DNA of 64,000 bases, from the NCBI GenBank assembly GCA_014871385.1, contig CM026429.1:13367783-13431782 (forward strand), in the 5' to 3' direction. The stretch's first letter is position 1. Each line of letters starts with the position of its first letter. Positions 47,943 to 60,053 of this stretch are shown here, piece after piece. The notes below the pieces were generated by a model. The model was not told where the DNA came from. It saw only the letters and a program-made list of their open reading frames with translations, and searched no databases. This DNA comes from Ceratodon purpureus (taxonomy: Eukaryota > Streptophyta > Bryopsida > Pseudoditrichales > Ditrichaceae). The translations under genes and the position numbers were made by a program.

Positions 47943-50305
47943 ATGTATAAATTGATTGGATTCTTTTTACAAGCATTTATTTTAACACCCTTTTTGATAT
48001 ACGCACGAATCAAATATAGTTCATTATCAAATTTTACAGACTATTCTATTGATATAGTTGCCATTACCCTTGAAAATGCGTTCTTTATTTGTTTGTTTTC
48101 ACTACCTTTGGGTCGCGTAATTTGTATGTTGAGTCCGATAGTGATATTCTTGCATAGTTGGATGGTTGCTACCGATACAACAATGTTTTCGTATGTTGGA
48201 TCACCATTAACTCTTGACTTTTTAAAAATCTTCTTGAGTAATGACAGTGTAGAATCTTCTAGTGAGCACATGGTTGGCCTCCGGAATCTTTCTATTACCT
48301 TAATATGGGAAGTCATTGTTGTCTACGGATGGAGGGCTTATGAGCATGTAAAATCAAAAAAACATAATTGTACAACTATTGAAGGTGACAATGGAAATCA
48401 TGCAATTAATATTGGAGTTATGAAAATTCAAGCCAAAAAAAATGGTAATTGAATATCAAATTATGTTATTAAACATTTTTTGAATACACAATTAATAGAA
48501 TTGTAGTTTTGATCTTTTTGTGCTCTTCTCAAATAATTTAAAAACAATATGCTGGTGTCAATTTTGTTAAAACAATTGTATGGTTAACTTCTCAAATAAC
48601 TAACTATAATCATACATTATGAAGATTATAAAATATAAAGAAGTAGATTTTATTTTCGTGCATATATTTTAGTTGCGCTTATAACTTTGATACAAATATG
48701 AAATATATGATGTACTATTTACAGCAATTGTTTGCCATTTTTGGAAAATTGTTATGTAAATTTTATAATCAACAAAAAAAAGTATTACAAATTCTTTAAT
48801 AGTCTTATTATTGAAACTCCTTTGTTGGTTATGCAGAGGTTATCACTTCACCAAAGAACGATCGGCAAGATATATATTTGCGCAACATTTCTCTTGTGGC
48901 ACTTCTAAATTTTATTATTATACTGAACTTTGGAATAAGTGGAATGTATGCTCCTGTAACAAACAATCTTTCAGTTGCATTTACATATATGAGTGATAAC
49001 ACACTTCTTGAATTCATTCATGGTGATGCTAATAAAGCAAATATACTTGATTTGGCAGATACCATAGAAAAAGAACCACCCAATCTTATTATCATCCTTA
49101 ACGAGTCGTTCGGTAATTTGCAATTTCAAACCAAAGAAGGTCTCAAACATTCTCCCTTTTTCAGAGAAACTGTTTTGAAGGATAAAGACTTCTATTGGTT
49201 TAGTAAAGGAAGAGCCATTTCAGGGATGACAGATAGTGCTACACCCGGAATTATTTTGGGATCCGTTATTGCCGCGGACACAGACGCAAACTCAACCAAG
49301 ACATATTTTCAACATCCAAACATTATCAATATACTCAAACAACTTAATTACACCGTGATTTTGTATTGTTCGTACGAAACTGAGTTTCACGGTAATCGTT
49401 GGATGCATATGAATGAGATGTTTGCTCAATATGACTTGGTTATTTCTCGAACCACTTTACACGCAAAGGCGGTCAATGAATTTGGAATGGATGATCGCAA
49501 ACTCACAAAAATACTTATAAAAGACTTGTTTGAAAAGTATGGCCAAAAAAAGTTTTTCATTACAATTATATGGAATAATCTCCATTATCCTTTTTTGACG
49601 GATGCGTCGTATGTTGAAAATCCTAAAGCTACCAAAAGTGAGCAAGAACAAGCGCGCTATATAAATTCTCTTGGAATAACAGATGATATGACACAACAAA
49701 TATTTAATACATTGGATGAGCTTCAGATTCTTGAGAAAACAATTGTCGCATTTTCATCGGATCATGGTGAGACACCCGGTGAAATATTCCGGCGGAGTAT
49801 ATGGCTTCAATCACCAGTTCTCCGTGTTCCGCTTTGGTTTCATATTTCACAAAGATATACTCATATGAGAAATATTGATACCACTAATTTACGCAATAAT
49901 AGTGATAAGATTATTTCTAATTTGGATATATTCCCTACTTTACTTGATGCCTTGCAATTACAAGTGGCGCTCAACAGTTCAGAAGATGATCCTATTTTAA
50001 GAGGATCTTCATTGTTCAAACCAATTTCAAAAATGCGTATGATTGTTGGTTGGCAAGGAAAACCATATTTTGATGATTGTATTTCATCCCAAGCATATGT
50101 TGCCAACGAAACACACATTGTATTTTATAGAGCTCAAAAAAACCGTATTCAAATGGAGGTTTTAGATAATGATGAAAAAATTAAAGCTAAGATTGATTGG
50201 AGTGACATTCCTAATTCTGAAAAGAATAAGTGGATTGAAATACTTAAAAATAAATATCCATTTATTCATGATCAATTATACAAATGTGGATTTCAATTGT
50301 TTTGA
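47943..50305 (+). CDS. LtaS-like membrane phosphotransferase of the sulfatase/alkaline phosphatase superfamily (656 aa)
   Basis: Two exons, 47943-48444 and 48837-50305, join in phase 1 across a 392-bp GT-AG intron. The N-terminal part has five hydrophobic helices, the last being SLVALLNFIIILNFGISGMY. An extracytoplasmic sulfatase-type domain follows. This is the layout and length of bacterial lipoteichoic acid synthase (about 646 aa). Metal and catalytic positions appear kept: Glu257 (LNESF), Thr299 (SGMTDSAT), Asp476-His477 (SSDHGE) and His417 (NNLHYPF), plus an NRW at 354-356. In S. aureus LtaS the corresponding residues are E255, T300, D475/H476, H416 and W354/R356 (from memory). The likely activity is transfer of a phosphoglycerol- or phosphoethanolamine-type group from a lipid; the acceptor is unknown. 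Codons are very AT-rich, like the flanks. Confidence 0.82.
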
Positions 50306-53300
50306 AAAAAATATTTTTTAATGAGATATTTTACATTGAAGAATGTACATCATGCTGTAATATATTCCTTGTATTGTGTATTGATTCTTTAAATGGAAAA
50401 GCCTCTTACAATTATATTTAATATAAGAATTTATATATGTATATATCCAAAAATATTCTATATAATTAAATTTTGATAGTTATATTTTGTCTTATAATTA
50501 ACAAGGTTCACAGATTTAATGTCAATCAAAATATTTACCACCTTGTCCACATGGTTAATAATGTTACTTTTACTAAGTTCTCTTATAAAGGTAGATGTAA
50601 CCATTTTGAGCTGAAACCTTTATAACTTGTAGTCCATATTTTTTAAATTGGTTACATAAAACGTATTATCCATGTAAGGTTTTATTTAAATGGATTTTTT
50701 TATTGTTGAAGAAATCATTGTCAAAGTAATTTTTGATGATAAAATTATGTCCTTTGATTTGAAATTGAAGTTTATAATTTAAAATTAAACTAAAAATCAA
50801 GGCTTCAATATCAAACAAACCTATGAGCTTTTAATTAATAATAAAGTCAATTGTATTGTTGATTTGATTGATAATGATATACGATTATGTACTATTTAAT
50901 TAAGTTAATTTATGCCTTGTAACACTTTAAAGCTATCAATTGAAAGCATGCATAGTTAAAAGATGGATCATTATTTTATATTATTACTCTAGACTCCAAT
51001 TTATATTTTGTTATGGCATAGAAATGTTTAAATTGAATTTTGACATTTGCAAATTTTGCTTTGCATTATATTTTAAGAACTTGATTTTTTAATAACGGAC
51101 TCAAATTTGTATTATGTGACTAGTTTTCAATCCATAGAAGTATTATAGCCAATTTTGAACATTTTGTGTTTTGAGAGAAATGATTAGATTTTTAGTTTGA
51201 TTCAATTTTTTTCTATTTTTACTTGTAGAAAGAAAAAATTCTGACTTCAAACATGACAAAATAATTGACAAAAAGGGTTAATAAATACAAGTAAGCAACC
51301 CTCTGCTTGAATTTTGCTCATAAATTATATTTGAAGACTTCAAATCACATTTTCTTTAGAAGCTGAAAGTTAGTTCAACTTTTAAAAATTTGCCTTGTTG
51401 AAACACTTTTAAGAGTTCATTTATTGTATGCAATGAAAATATGAAGGTTGTTGATATTACATTTCCATAGAGTATTGACCATGAGTGATTAAACTTCATC
51501 CATCCTTGTTTGTGATTATTCTAATATGCTTTGCAGTCTCCCAGCTATAAACTTGAATACATGGTATTCGTCTTTACCCTCACAACAAGTAGTTCCATTA
51601 TAATAATGTTGTGCAAGATGCTCTTTTCAAAAAAAAATTATCATAATTATTATATAAACGTTTAAAAAAATTCAATATAAGAGGTTGTACATTTAGTTGG
51701 AGGAACTTAGGTATGTACCAGATCCTTCCATTTTATATTTTAATGTAAGTAGTTGTGTTGATTTTGAGGATTAAGCACATGTTGGATTCATCTTTTTGAA
51801 GTTATAAAAACATAAAAAATACAAAACTATGATCTTTCTACTACTAGAATTTTTAGATTCAGAGACATCAAGAATTGTTTTACAAAAAAAATATTTCACA
51901 ATTTGAATGTAAACTAGCAAACTCGGCTATAGATTTAGTTTGACTTTGAAATGCTGATTCTTGAAATCCAAGAAATGTTGGTAGAACATCCGATTCTTGT
52001 AATAAATGTATTTATTGCACATATATACGTTAAGATATGTTTATTGCATACAAACATGTAGCAACTATATAACACTAGAAGATGTCATTTTAAGTATTGT
52101 TGGACAACTGCCACTATTATATAATATTAGAAAAGGAAGATTTTGCATTTAAGAGGCAAGATTTCTAGAAGACATATAACATGTTCAAACCAGTTTTAAA
52201 GATACTTGGGTACAAAGTCTTTAGTAATTTCTACTATGCAACACCATGCATAAATATATGAGTAGGAATATAGTATATATTTAATTTGCAAGGTCATTCT
52301 TAAAGTCCAATGCAATTTACCGTCTTTTTTAATGGTATTGTTTAGATGTGTTTTGTCCACCTTACCATCTGATTTTTAGTATTAAAGATTATGTTTGATT
52401 CTTAGTGAATATGAAAAAGAAGAGAGATAAATGCATAGATTGAGAAAACAATAAAAGAACAAAAATTTGAAATAGGACATATTTAAGCATTCAAAGAAAG
52501 CAAGGACTTTCAAATACCCCTAGTAAGTTAATAGATGTTTGCTTCCAAAATTATGTAATCTTTAACACATGATGTACTATCAATATTGACAAAAAAATTC
52601 ATGGTTTTAGAAGCATTTTACTAAACTAAATAGGGTTTCACTTCAAAAGCACCTCTAGTAGATTCTTCCAATTTCTAAATGCAAACCAACTTTGAGATTT
52701 TAAAATAGAGAGAAAAAATAAAAATAAAAATTCTAAGGTTCATTGGACAAAAAGTTGTGTTCTAAACCAAATGGTTACGCACAAAAAGAAGAAGGTTGTG
52801 GATGGTTACTTTTTCATTTCTAATTGAGTATAAAACTTTTCATTTCCAATGCATGTAATCGACCCATAAAAAACCATCCTCCATGTACCTATATCCATTC
52901 CAATATGCATGTGTAGACTTTCAATAAGTCCTAGTATCAATTTAAGACGAGTCTATGTAACCACGAGGGGTTTGAAATACTTTCTACTTTGAAACATCAT
53001 ATAACAATATTTACATAGAATAAAAATATGATACCACTTTATGTCTTTATAATTTCTTTTTTCTTTATAAAAATATGAATCTTGATATATTTATCCTTAA
53101 AGTCACCTTTAATTCTAAAAATACACCATAAAATTTCCTTTATTGTATTATTATTTTTTACGAGTTTAGCGGTCTCACTATATTTGTTGTGTAAGACCTC
53201 AATGCACTCTAAACTCCAAAAAAACTAGTTTTACCATCATTCATTCCACCCTCAAAAACTAGTTTCCCTTGAGTTTAGAATCCACCAAACTAATAAACAA

Positions 53301-54238
53301 CAAATATAAAAATACCACTAAGGTCTTCCATGATTATCGACTATTCAGAGTGCATAAATAAGATCATGTTTGATCAAAATTCAAAACATTCAAGTCAAAT
53401 ACCATATGCCTTTACAAACAACTCTATTAAGTCTTAAAACATAATTTTATTTCTAAGATACAAATCTCCTCACTTTCACAATTTCTAGCATTAATTTTCT
53501 ATGGTAGACCTCCCTTCCCTTGCAAAGAGCAGGCTGAGACCCAGATCTACAACTGTTAGTCCAAATGTCCAATTCTACCAGTTTGACCATCATCTTCCTT
53601 CCGAATGTCCAAATCTACCAGTGTCTACATTGCCAGTTGATCAACGTGAAGACTCCATCTCATCTCAGAGCATACATATATGCACTTGAAGCTTTCTTCT
53701 TCCTTTCAGATCGATCACCACTTCACTTGGATGCACCCTCAATTGCTGTGCTCTAATGCAATATTAATTGTGCTATCATATATATGCTATATCATATATG
53801 CTGTGATGTAATGTGGTGTGATTTGATATTGTGATTCGATGTTGTGTGTTAGTTTTGTTTCTTAGGATATATCACCAGTTACTTAGTCTAGATCATGTGC
53901 AGGAATGAAAAACAGTCTCATTCCCTGAATTGCTAAAATTGTAAGAAACTGGCAGTAGAATGAATATATATCTCGATTGGTGCACATGTTGCTGATCAAT
54001 ATATCGCAGGCTCTTGATAAGGAAGGAGGTGGAAGGAAGTAGAGATCACATGATGTTGGCTTTGCGTGTACGTAACCTCGGATATAGCCGCCACTTAAAG
54101 GGAAGATGATGATGATGATGAGATGCTAAGTTAACATGGGATGGGGGTTGGTTGAAGTTGAGGTGATCTGGGAGGATTAAGTTGTGTGTTTTTATGTTTC
54201 TGGGTCAATGTTGGTGGTTTTGTGGAGGTTTTGGATTC
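50306..54238. other. AT-rich gene-poor spacer
   Basis: No coding region was recognised between the LtaS-like gene and the next gene. It consists of short, stop-rich frames and poly-A/T tracts. From about 53.5 kb the composition rises towards the neighbouring gene. (ATG)n-like repeats lie near 54105-54122. Confidence 0.5.
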
Positions 54239-55784
54239 ATGGCGATGTGGATGACGGTGTCGTGTTCGCATGGGTGGGTTGGTTCGTGTGATGATGGCGT
54301 TGATGGGAAGCTGCTCGAAGGTAGTGTGAGGCGGAAGCTTTCACTTGTGACCTTTGCCAGGATCCGAGTGCCTGGGAAGAGATTTTGTGGTTTGAGAGCG
54401 GGTGGGATTGGATGGAGCAGGTGGATGGGCGGGGAAGAGGATTTGGTTCCCGTGTGTGTTCGACATCGTCGTCATGTCTTGAGGTGAGCAGAGTAATCCT
54501 TTTTCTTTGAATTTGGCTTCGTGGGAGATGGCTCTTGATTTGAGTATGATGGGAGAGTGTTTGTGGAGTTATGGCAGGTTTTTGTATGTTGAAGTTGTAG
54601 AGTTGGTCGATGGGAGGTTTAAAGAGATTTGATCTAGTCTAATAGGTCAGCAATGTTGATGGACTATTTCAGTGTGGAGCCTGGACTTTGTACGAGGTGG
54701 AGCAAAGGGATAGCACGAAGTGACATGTTCGATATACCTTCTGGCAACGATTCATGGCTTGGGAAGCTACTGAAACGGGATAAACCGCACGCAGAAGAGG
54801 ATTCTCAGAAGACGGCAGTTGTTGATGTGCATTTCAGATTCTCTCTATCGAAACCCAAAAACTTGGCAGATTCTGTGTCGAGGCTTGCTCCGCGTTGGTT
54901 CAGGTTACTGAAAGGGGTTCAAATGTTGCTACCTCATCTTGTACAGAGTGAGTTCTTCAGCGCTTATAGTTGCTACGATTTCATGTGATTGAATATGGTC
55001 ATTCAAAACCACTGGGCAGGTTTAACCCTAATTTGTTTATGAATCAGTTAGGTCTGTTGAATGATTTAATATTCTCAACATGGGTCATTACTTCATATTC
55101 TTATTTGGCATTTTGTTGGCAGGTGGTGGAGGGGGGAACAGAGATGGAGACTTTAACATTCGTCTCGGCTATGGAGGTGATGATGATTCTGATGAGAGCA
55201 AAGGAAACCCAGGCAGCAAGAAACAGCTCCTGTTCTATACATGGTGGGCAGCAGGTGTTGCTGCAATGTCAGTTCTAGTCTGGGCATTGGGATATTACAG
55301 TGGGATTCCCCAGCGCACCCAATTCTTAGTCTCTCAGTTTGTGGATTGCGTGGTATGGCTTGGATTGGCATGGTGCTTGGCAGCAGTTTTTCTTTGGGCT
55401 GTGCGCATGGTTGTCTCGTTGACACCGGCCAGTCAGGACTACAGGAATGGCTGGAAGCTCTTTAGGTCTAGAACTGCGTTCTCCACAGGAAGGGAGTTTG
55501 TGTTGAGATCGAAGTTCGATGAGTGGATGGCGCAGAATGTAGTGGCTGTCCCAGGTTTGGTGATTTCGCTCTTTTTAGTGTGTGACCTGATACACTATGG
55601 GACGAGTATTTTCAACAGTATCAATTTAGTTGCAAGGATTAATTCAGAGGTGTCCCGTGTATCCGATTTTTTCAATTCACGAGTTGGTGAATCAACCAAA
55701 GGAGCTTCTCTATTTTCCAGAGGTTCAGTCGAGAAGAAAGGGAGACGAGGTACTTCCTCTTCATCAAAGAGGCGAAGATCGTAG
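54239..55784 (+). CDS. Membrane protein of unknown function with transit-peptide-like N-terminus (393 aa, three exons)
   Basis: Exons 54239-54483, 54673-54947 and 55123-55784 fit by phase (2, then 1) at GT-AG sites. An in-frame ATG at 54194 is an alternative start; 54239 has the better context. The first 80 residues are Arg/Ser/Gly/Val-rich with few acidic residues, as in plastid or mitochondrial transit peptides. The middle exon carries SVSRLAPRWFRLLKGVQMLL. Exon 3 begins with a Gly/Asp-rich linker (SGGGGNRDGDFN, GGDDDSDES). It then has three hydrophobic segments: LLFYTWWAAGVAAMSVLVWA, VVWLGLAWCLAAVFLWAV and VVAVPGLVISLFLVCDL. The tail is basic and Ser-rich (SSSSKRRRS). No family is recognised. 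An organelle inner-membrane protein is the simplest reading, unproven. Confidence 0.72.
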
Positions 55785-57020
55785 CCTTTTGTACGCATTA
55801 CAATTTACTTGAGCTCCACAGCAACCTGAGAGAAGGTTTTGCTGGGGAAGGTCTTGATAGCCATGGCATAGCAAATTTGTATAGCAATCTGGGAATTGTA
55901 CAGTTACTAAGACCCAGCTTTGAATTGACTGGCAAATGTGAAGCCTAGTTATTCGTGGTTTCATTCGCACCAGTTGTGTTATTACTTTCCTACTTCACTA
56001 GGTCTGTCATGCTCAATGTCTTGAATCATATTTTTGCATCATTTTGAGCCATGCTATTGTACTTCCAGTATGTCTAGGAACACGAAGAGTGCTCTATGGT
56101 TCTGTGCTCACCTGGAGTTTCTTCGTCATGAGGACGATTTTTTTCAATTTTGTTTTCTATGAAACAGATGAAACAAGCGAACAAATGTATTAGTGGTGGA
56201 TAACATTATTGCAGACATGGGATATGTTACCTTCAGAAAATGCTGATACAGTGCGAAAATGTATGCAAGTAGAATCGCGGATGTGACAAATTTGGTAGCC
56301 ATTAATGGAAAACGATATATTCCTGCAGGCGTGTAGTAGCTGAGTTATGCCCATCTGAGAGACTCCTTAATTAGTCATGGATAAGGGGTCCTTTCGAACG
56401 ATACACATTGCCAGCTCCTTGATGGTGCACAGTAATAAATCGACTGTGTATATCAATCAGACATGATTCCAACCTCCTCAACAATTCAATTTTATGGTTC
56501 TCCTTGTCGGAATGAGAGGACATGGACAATATTCGTGACGTTCCCCTTTCATCGTACGTATCAGAATATTACCATGTGAAAAGTATGGTATCGAGATCAC
56601 TGGGGAGAAGTGGCGAGGTTAACGTGTTCAGATTCACTGTTGGAAAGGACATTGGTTCCATGAAGACATAGGATTTTGTTCCTCCTGACTAACTTGGTCA
56701 AGTCCTTTTCATGGTTGTTACTACTTTAGTGTTCCAGATGACAAGCGCAATTTTCAAAGGCACACAAGCTGCTACTCGTGACTTGATAAAATAATTGAAA
56801 AAAGACCCAAAACTTTACAGAATCGTCCAGCAAAGCCAGATGTGATTCTCCACCTGACCTAGCTAATACCCTACAAATGCAGCTCAAACTGGAGCACCTG
56901 TCACGTCTCAAAACTTTCGTTTCACACCACATCAAGAAACTCTCTAGCTGAACAAAAAGATTGCCAATCAATACCAATAGGGGGTCTCGTGAGCAATTGA
57001 TGTACAAAAGTTCCAATCGA
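55785..57020. other. Convergent 3' flanks
   Basis: No coding region was found. It holds the 3' UTRs of the membrane-protein gene (plus) and FTSHI1 (minus), which converge here. Confidence 0.55.
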
Positions 57021-60000
57021 TTAGCCAGAGCGGCGAAAAATCTCAGCAGTATCAGCAGACTTGCCACTTGTAAGTGCATCAGCGCCACTAAACGGATCTC
57101 GCGATGGTCTACTCGGCAACTCAGTGCGGGTGGTAACCTCAGCAATGTTAGCCTTAAAAGATTCGCTAAGGGGAGGCAAGTCACCAGGTTCCTCCTCGTC
57201 CATAACACTTTGCGCCGAAGTACCAGCTGGATAAAGCTCTAAAATCTGCTCAATTTCTTCCCCAAACAATTCCTCTCTCTCCATGACCACACAGACCGAT
57301 TTCGCCAGCGCTGCGTGATGCTGCTTCAGCAACTTCAAAGTTTTCATGTACATCGTTTCTATCAAATTCTGCGTTCGCTCCATTGTGTCATCCACAAGGT
57401 CGTAATTTAAAGGAGTTTGAACAAAGCCATAATCGTCATAAAGCCCACCTTCGAAGCCCAACGGAGGACCAGTCAGAGCTCCCCCTCCACCCCATGGACA
57501 TGGATCCCCTGTCAATGTTATCCCTTTCTCTAAATTCCACGTTGATACAATTTTGCGCGCAAGCCACGTCGCATCAGGCAAGTGAGTCAAAGAGTAGCTC
57601 GAAGTATCTCGCCCAAACATGACCTCCTCGCCAGCTCTGCCGCCTAGAAGTACCTGCAGACGATGGAGAAGCGCTGGCCTTCGCTCAAAGAGATAGTACT
57701 CGTCTTCCAGGCGGTTCATGATGCATCGGGCGAGCGTGTCTCCCCGAGGGACGATGGAAACACGGTCACAGAACTCGGTGTCAGCTTGCTCGAAGTGGCG
57801 GAGAAGGTGAGAGGTTAGAGCAAGCCCAAGCTCGTGAGCAGCCATGCGACGGTGCACTGGAAGGCAACGCCGCATACCGATTCGCTCGGGACCCATGGTG
57901 AGGCGATCCAGCGCCCGGTCCATGTCGATGCGCTCGATGATAGTGCCGCCGTGACGAACTGCGACCAGAGCTGCCTCCTGGAGGAGCTGGGCAAGCTCTG
58001 CTCCTGACCATCCGGGGAGGTTCTTTGCATATGATTCGAGGTTCACAGACTCATCAAGCTTCACACTCTTTGCATGCACTTTCAGAATCTCATACCGCCC
58101 TTTCGCTCGCGGAGGTCGAATGGCTACCTTGCGGTCAAACCGACCAGGCCGCAAAAGAGCAGGATCCAACATATCCATCCTGTTGGTAGCACCCAAGAAT
58201 ACAACACCTTTGCCCGTGTCGAACCCATCCAGCTCAATTAGCAGCTGATTCAACGTCGTCTCCCGCTCTTGTGCTCCTGCATTGTAGCTGTCCATACCTT
58301 CCTCTCCAGCAGCTCCATGACGCATGGCACCCAGCGCGTCAATCTCATCAATAAACACAACAGAGGGCCTGTTTACTTTTGCACGCTTGAAGAGATCACG
58401 AATACGAGCAGCGCCCACACCCACTAAAACCTCAACGAACTCAGAGCCAGCCATTTGGTAAAATGGTACACCCGCTTCACCTGCAATAGCCTTGGCCAGG
58501 AGGGTTTTGCCGCAACCAGGAGGTCCTTCTAAAAGAACCCCATGGGGAGGTTTAGTGCCCATCTGGTTGAACCGCTCCGGGTCCTTGAGATAGCTCACGA
58601 GCTCCTGAAGCTCCGTGACAACGTCATCTATTCCTGCAACGTCTGCAAATCCAACTCCCGTTGATCCCTCTACACGCGCTTGGGGTTTCGACTGACCGAA
58701 CTCAATGGCTTGCCATAGATCCCACTTGGTGAAATCCTTGGGGCGTCTTGTCAAGGTAAACTTCGCAAGCGCAGCCATTGCAACAAGAACAAAGATAATC
58801 GCACCCAGTGTGCGTGCCGATTGATACAAAGTGCCAGAGGAGATCATATCACGAATGCCGGGGAATAAACGGGTTCCCTTGCCTCCTACAAGTGCATCTG
58901 AGATCATGTATCCGATGTTCCTACCGATGGCAGCAACCAGACCGATTAGGGGTCGCACGAATGGTGAACTCAAAGGCCATAGTACACGCAATATCAAAAA
59001 GGAGACAATCCCCGTCGCAGTGAAGAGGACAGCGGAGGCCAAGCCCCCAACAGAGAGAGCCGCCGCGCCAACTAGACTGGCGACCACCGTGACTTCCATC
59101 ATAAGCCGTCCGGATATGGCAGCAGCAACTGGATGCGGCACCTCGGCAGGCAGCTGCACAAATGGCGAGTAGCGAGTTTCTACCTCAACTTGGTCACCCT
59201 TACATTCCTTAAGCGCTACTTCAGCCTCGTCTTTGGTCAAATGCATGGCTCGTTTGCGGGCATGCAGGTCGGTCTCACCCGGAACGCTCTTGAGCTCCAC
59301 AAGGAAGTCGTAGTAGTCGTGCTTGCCTTCTGGGTTTGTCACACCGCGCGATACCAGCATGTCAACCTCCCGTGCCCTGGCTGCCCTCAAAAACTCCTCA
59401 AAGCTCATCTGCGGAAGCGATTCCAGCTGATGCGTATACTCATCAAGCTCATCCGCCTGGCTCTCGAAAATCTCTTCAGGCACATACAAGTTGCCCTTGA
59501 AACCCCGAAGAAGGTCATTCAGATAAACACCATCCCGAGGCTTCTCCTCTTCATCTGCAAGCTTCACAATGGCCTCCTCTGGTGGCGGTACCGCGGAGGC
59601 CTCCGTCACATCCTCCTCATCCACTACATCCCGCCTCCTCTCCACCAGCGGCTGCACAACATTCGACCACAACGCATCGGTGGCGCCTTTCCAAATTGGC
59701 TCCTCGGCCTTCCGCAATTCCTTCAGAGTATACAACCTATCCCCAACTAAATACTTCGATTCTACTTGACTCGGCGTCTCAGTCAGCAGCTTTGTAATAA
59801 AATCCTCTTCCTCCCCCCCAGCCGACGCTACCACACACCCTAAACGCCCTCTTCTCCTCCTCGACCTCACCCGCGCAACCCTGGTCCTCAATTGCAGCCT
59901 CTGCACCGACCCCAGCCCTAGAATACCCCCGCGCACTCCCTGCGACGCAATTCGAGCCCTCGCTACACATATCATCGGCCCCCCCTGCAAGCAGCTCGGC

Positions 60001-60053
60001 ACCACCATCTCGCCCGCCAAACGTACCATTGGCCTTCGCACATGTACAACCAC
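57021..60053 (-). CDS. FTSHI1: FtsHi1, proteolytically inactive plastid FtsH (1010 aa, no intron)
   Basis: One uninterrupted frame from ATG 60053 to a stop at 57021. The first 75 residues are Arg/Val-rich with almost no acidic residues, a plastid transit peptide. FITKLLTETPSQVE (85-98) and the insertion before the AAA domain are typical of FtsHi1 (ARC1). Hydrophobic segments lie at about 319-358 and 411-430. The AAA+ module (about 466-700) has Walker A GPPGCGKT (510-517), Walker B VVFIDE (566-571) and the second region of homology GATNRMDMLDPALLRPGR. The zinc protease motif HEXXH reads HELGL at 740-744, so the second His is lost. Inactive FtsHi proteins form the plastid inner-envelope import-motor complex in angiosperms. 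Length is close to the Arabidopsis protein (about 946 aa). The single exon is unusual and deserves comparison with relatives. Confidence 0.93.
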   Translation of the reverse strand: MVVHVRRPMVRLAGEMVVPSCLQGGPMICVARARIASQGVRGGILGLGSVQRLQLRTRVARVRSRRRRGRLGCVVASAGGEEEDFITKLLTETPSQVESKYLVGDRLYTLKELRKAEEPIWKGATDALWSNVVQPLVERRRDVVDEEDVTEASAVPPPEEAIVKLADEEEKPRDGVYLNDLLRGFKGNLYVPEEIFESQADELDEYTHQLESLPQMSFEEFLRAARAREVDMLVSRGVTNPEGKHDYYDFLVELKSVPGETDLHARKRAMHLTKDEAEVALKECKGDQVEVETRYSPFVQLPAEVPHPVAAAISGRLMMEVTVVASLVGAAALSVGGLASAVLFTATGIVSFLILRVLWPLSSPFVRPLIGLVAAIGRNIGYMISDALVGGKGTRLFPGIRDMISSGTLYQSARTLGAIIFVLVAMAALAKFTLTRRPKDFTKWDLWQAIEFGQSKPQARVEGSTGVGFADVAGIDDVVTELQELVSYLKDPERFNQMGTKPPHGVLLEGPPGCGKTLLAKAIAGEAGVPFYQMAGSEFVEVLVGVGAARIRDLFKRAKVNRPSVVFIDEIDALGAMRHGAAGEEGMDSYNAGAQERETTLNQLLIELDGFDTGKGVVFLGATNRMDMLDPALLRPGRFDRKVAIRPPRAKGRYEILKVHAKSVKLDESVNLESYAKNLPGWSGAELAQLLQEAALVAVRHGGTIIERIDMDRALDRLTMGPERIGMRRCLPVHRRMAAHELGLALTSHLLRHFEQADTEFCDRVSIVPRGDTLARCIMNRLEDEYYLFERRPALLHRLQVLLGGRAGEEVMFGRDTSSYSLTHLPDATWLARKIVSTWNLEKGITLTGDPCPWGGGGALTGPPLGFEGGLYDDYGFVQTPLNYDLVDDTMERTQNLIETMYMKTLKLLKQHHAALAKSVCVVMEREELFGEEIEQILELYPAGTSAQSVMDEEEPGDLPPLSESFKANIAEVTTRTELPSRPSRDPFSGADALTSGKSADTAEIFRRSG

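Noticed and set aside
46008..54238. Integrated giant-virus or bacterial segment around the LtaS-like gene
   Set aside because: Only one gene supports a foreign origin, it has a spliceosomal intron, and the low GC equals other intergenic DNA here (24.6-31.4 kb), so composition is not evidence.
59133..59750. Plus-strand open frame of 205 aa
   Set aside because: Antisense to the conserved FTSHI1 coding sequence; the product has no recognisable features.
57021..60053. Active FtsH protease
   Set aside because: The zinc motif lacks its second histidine (HELGL), and flanking sequence matches the FtsHi1 group.
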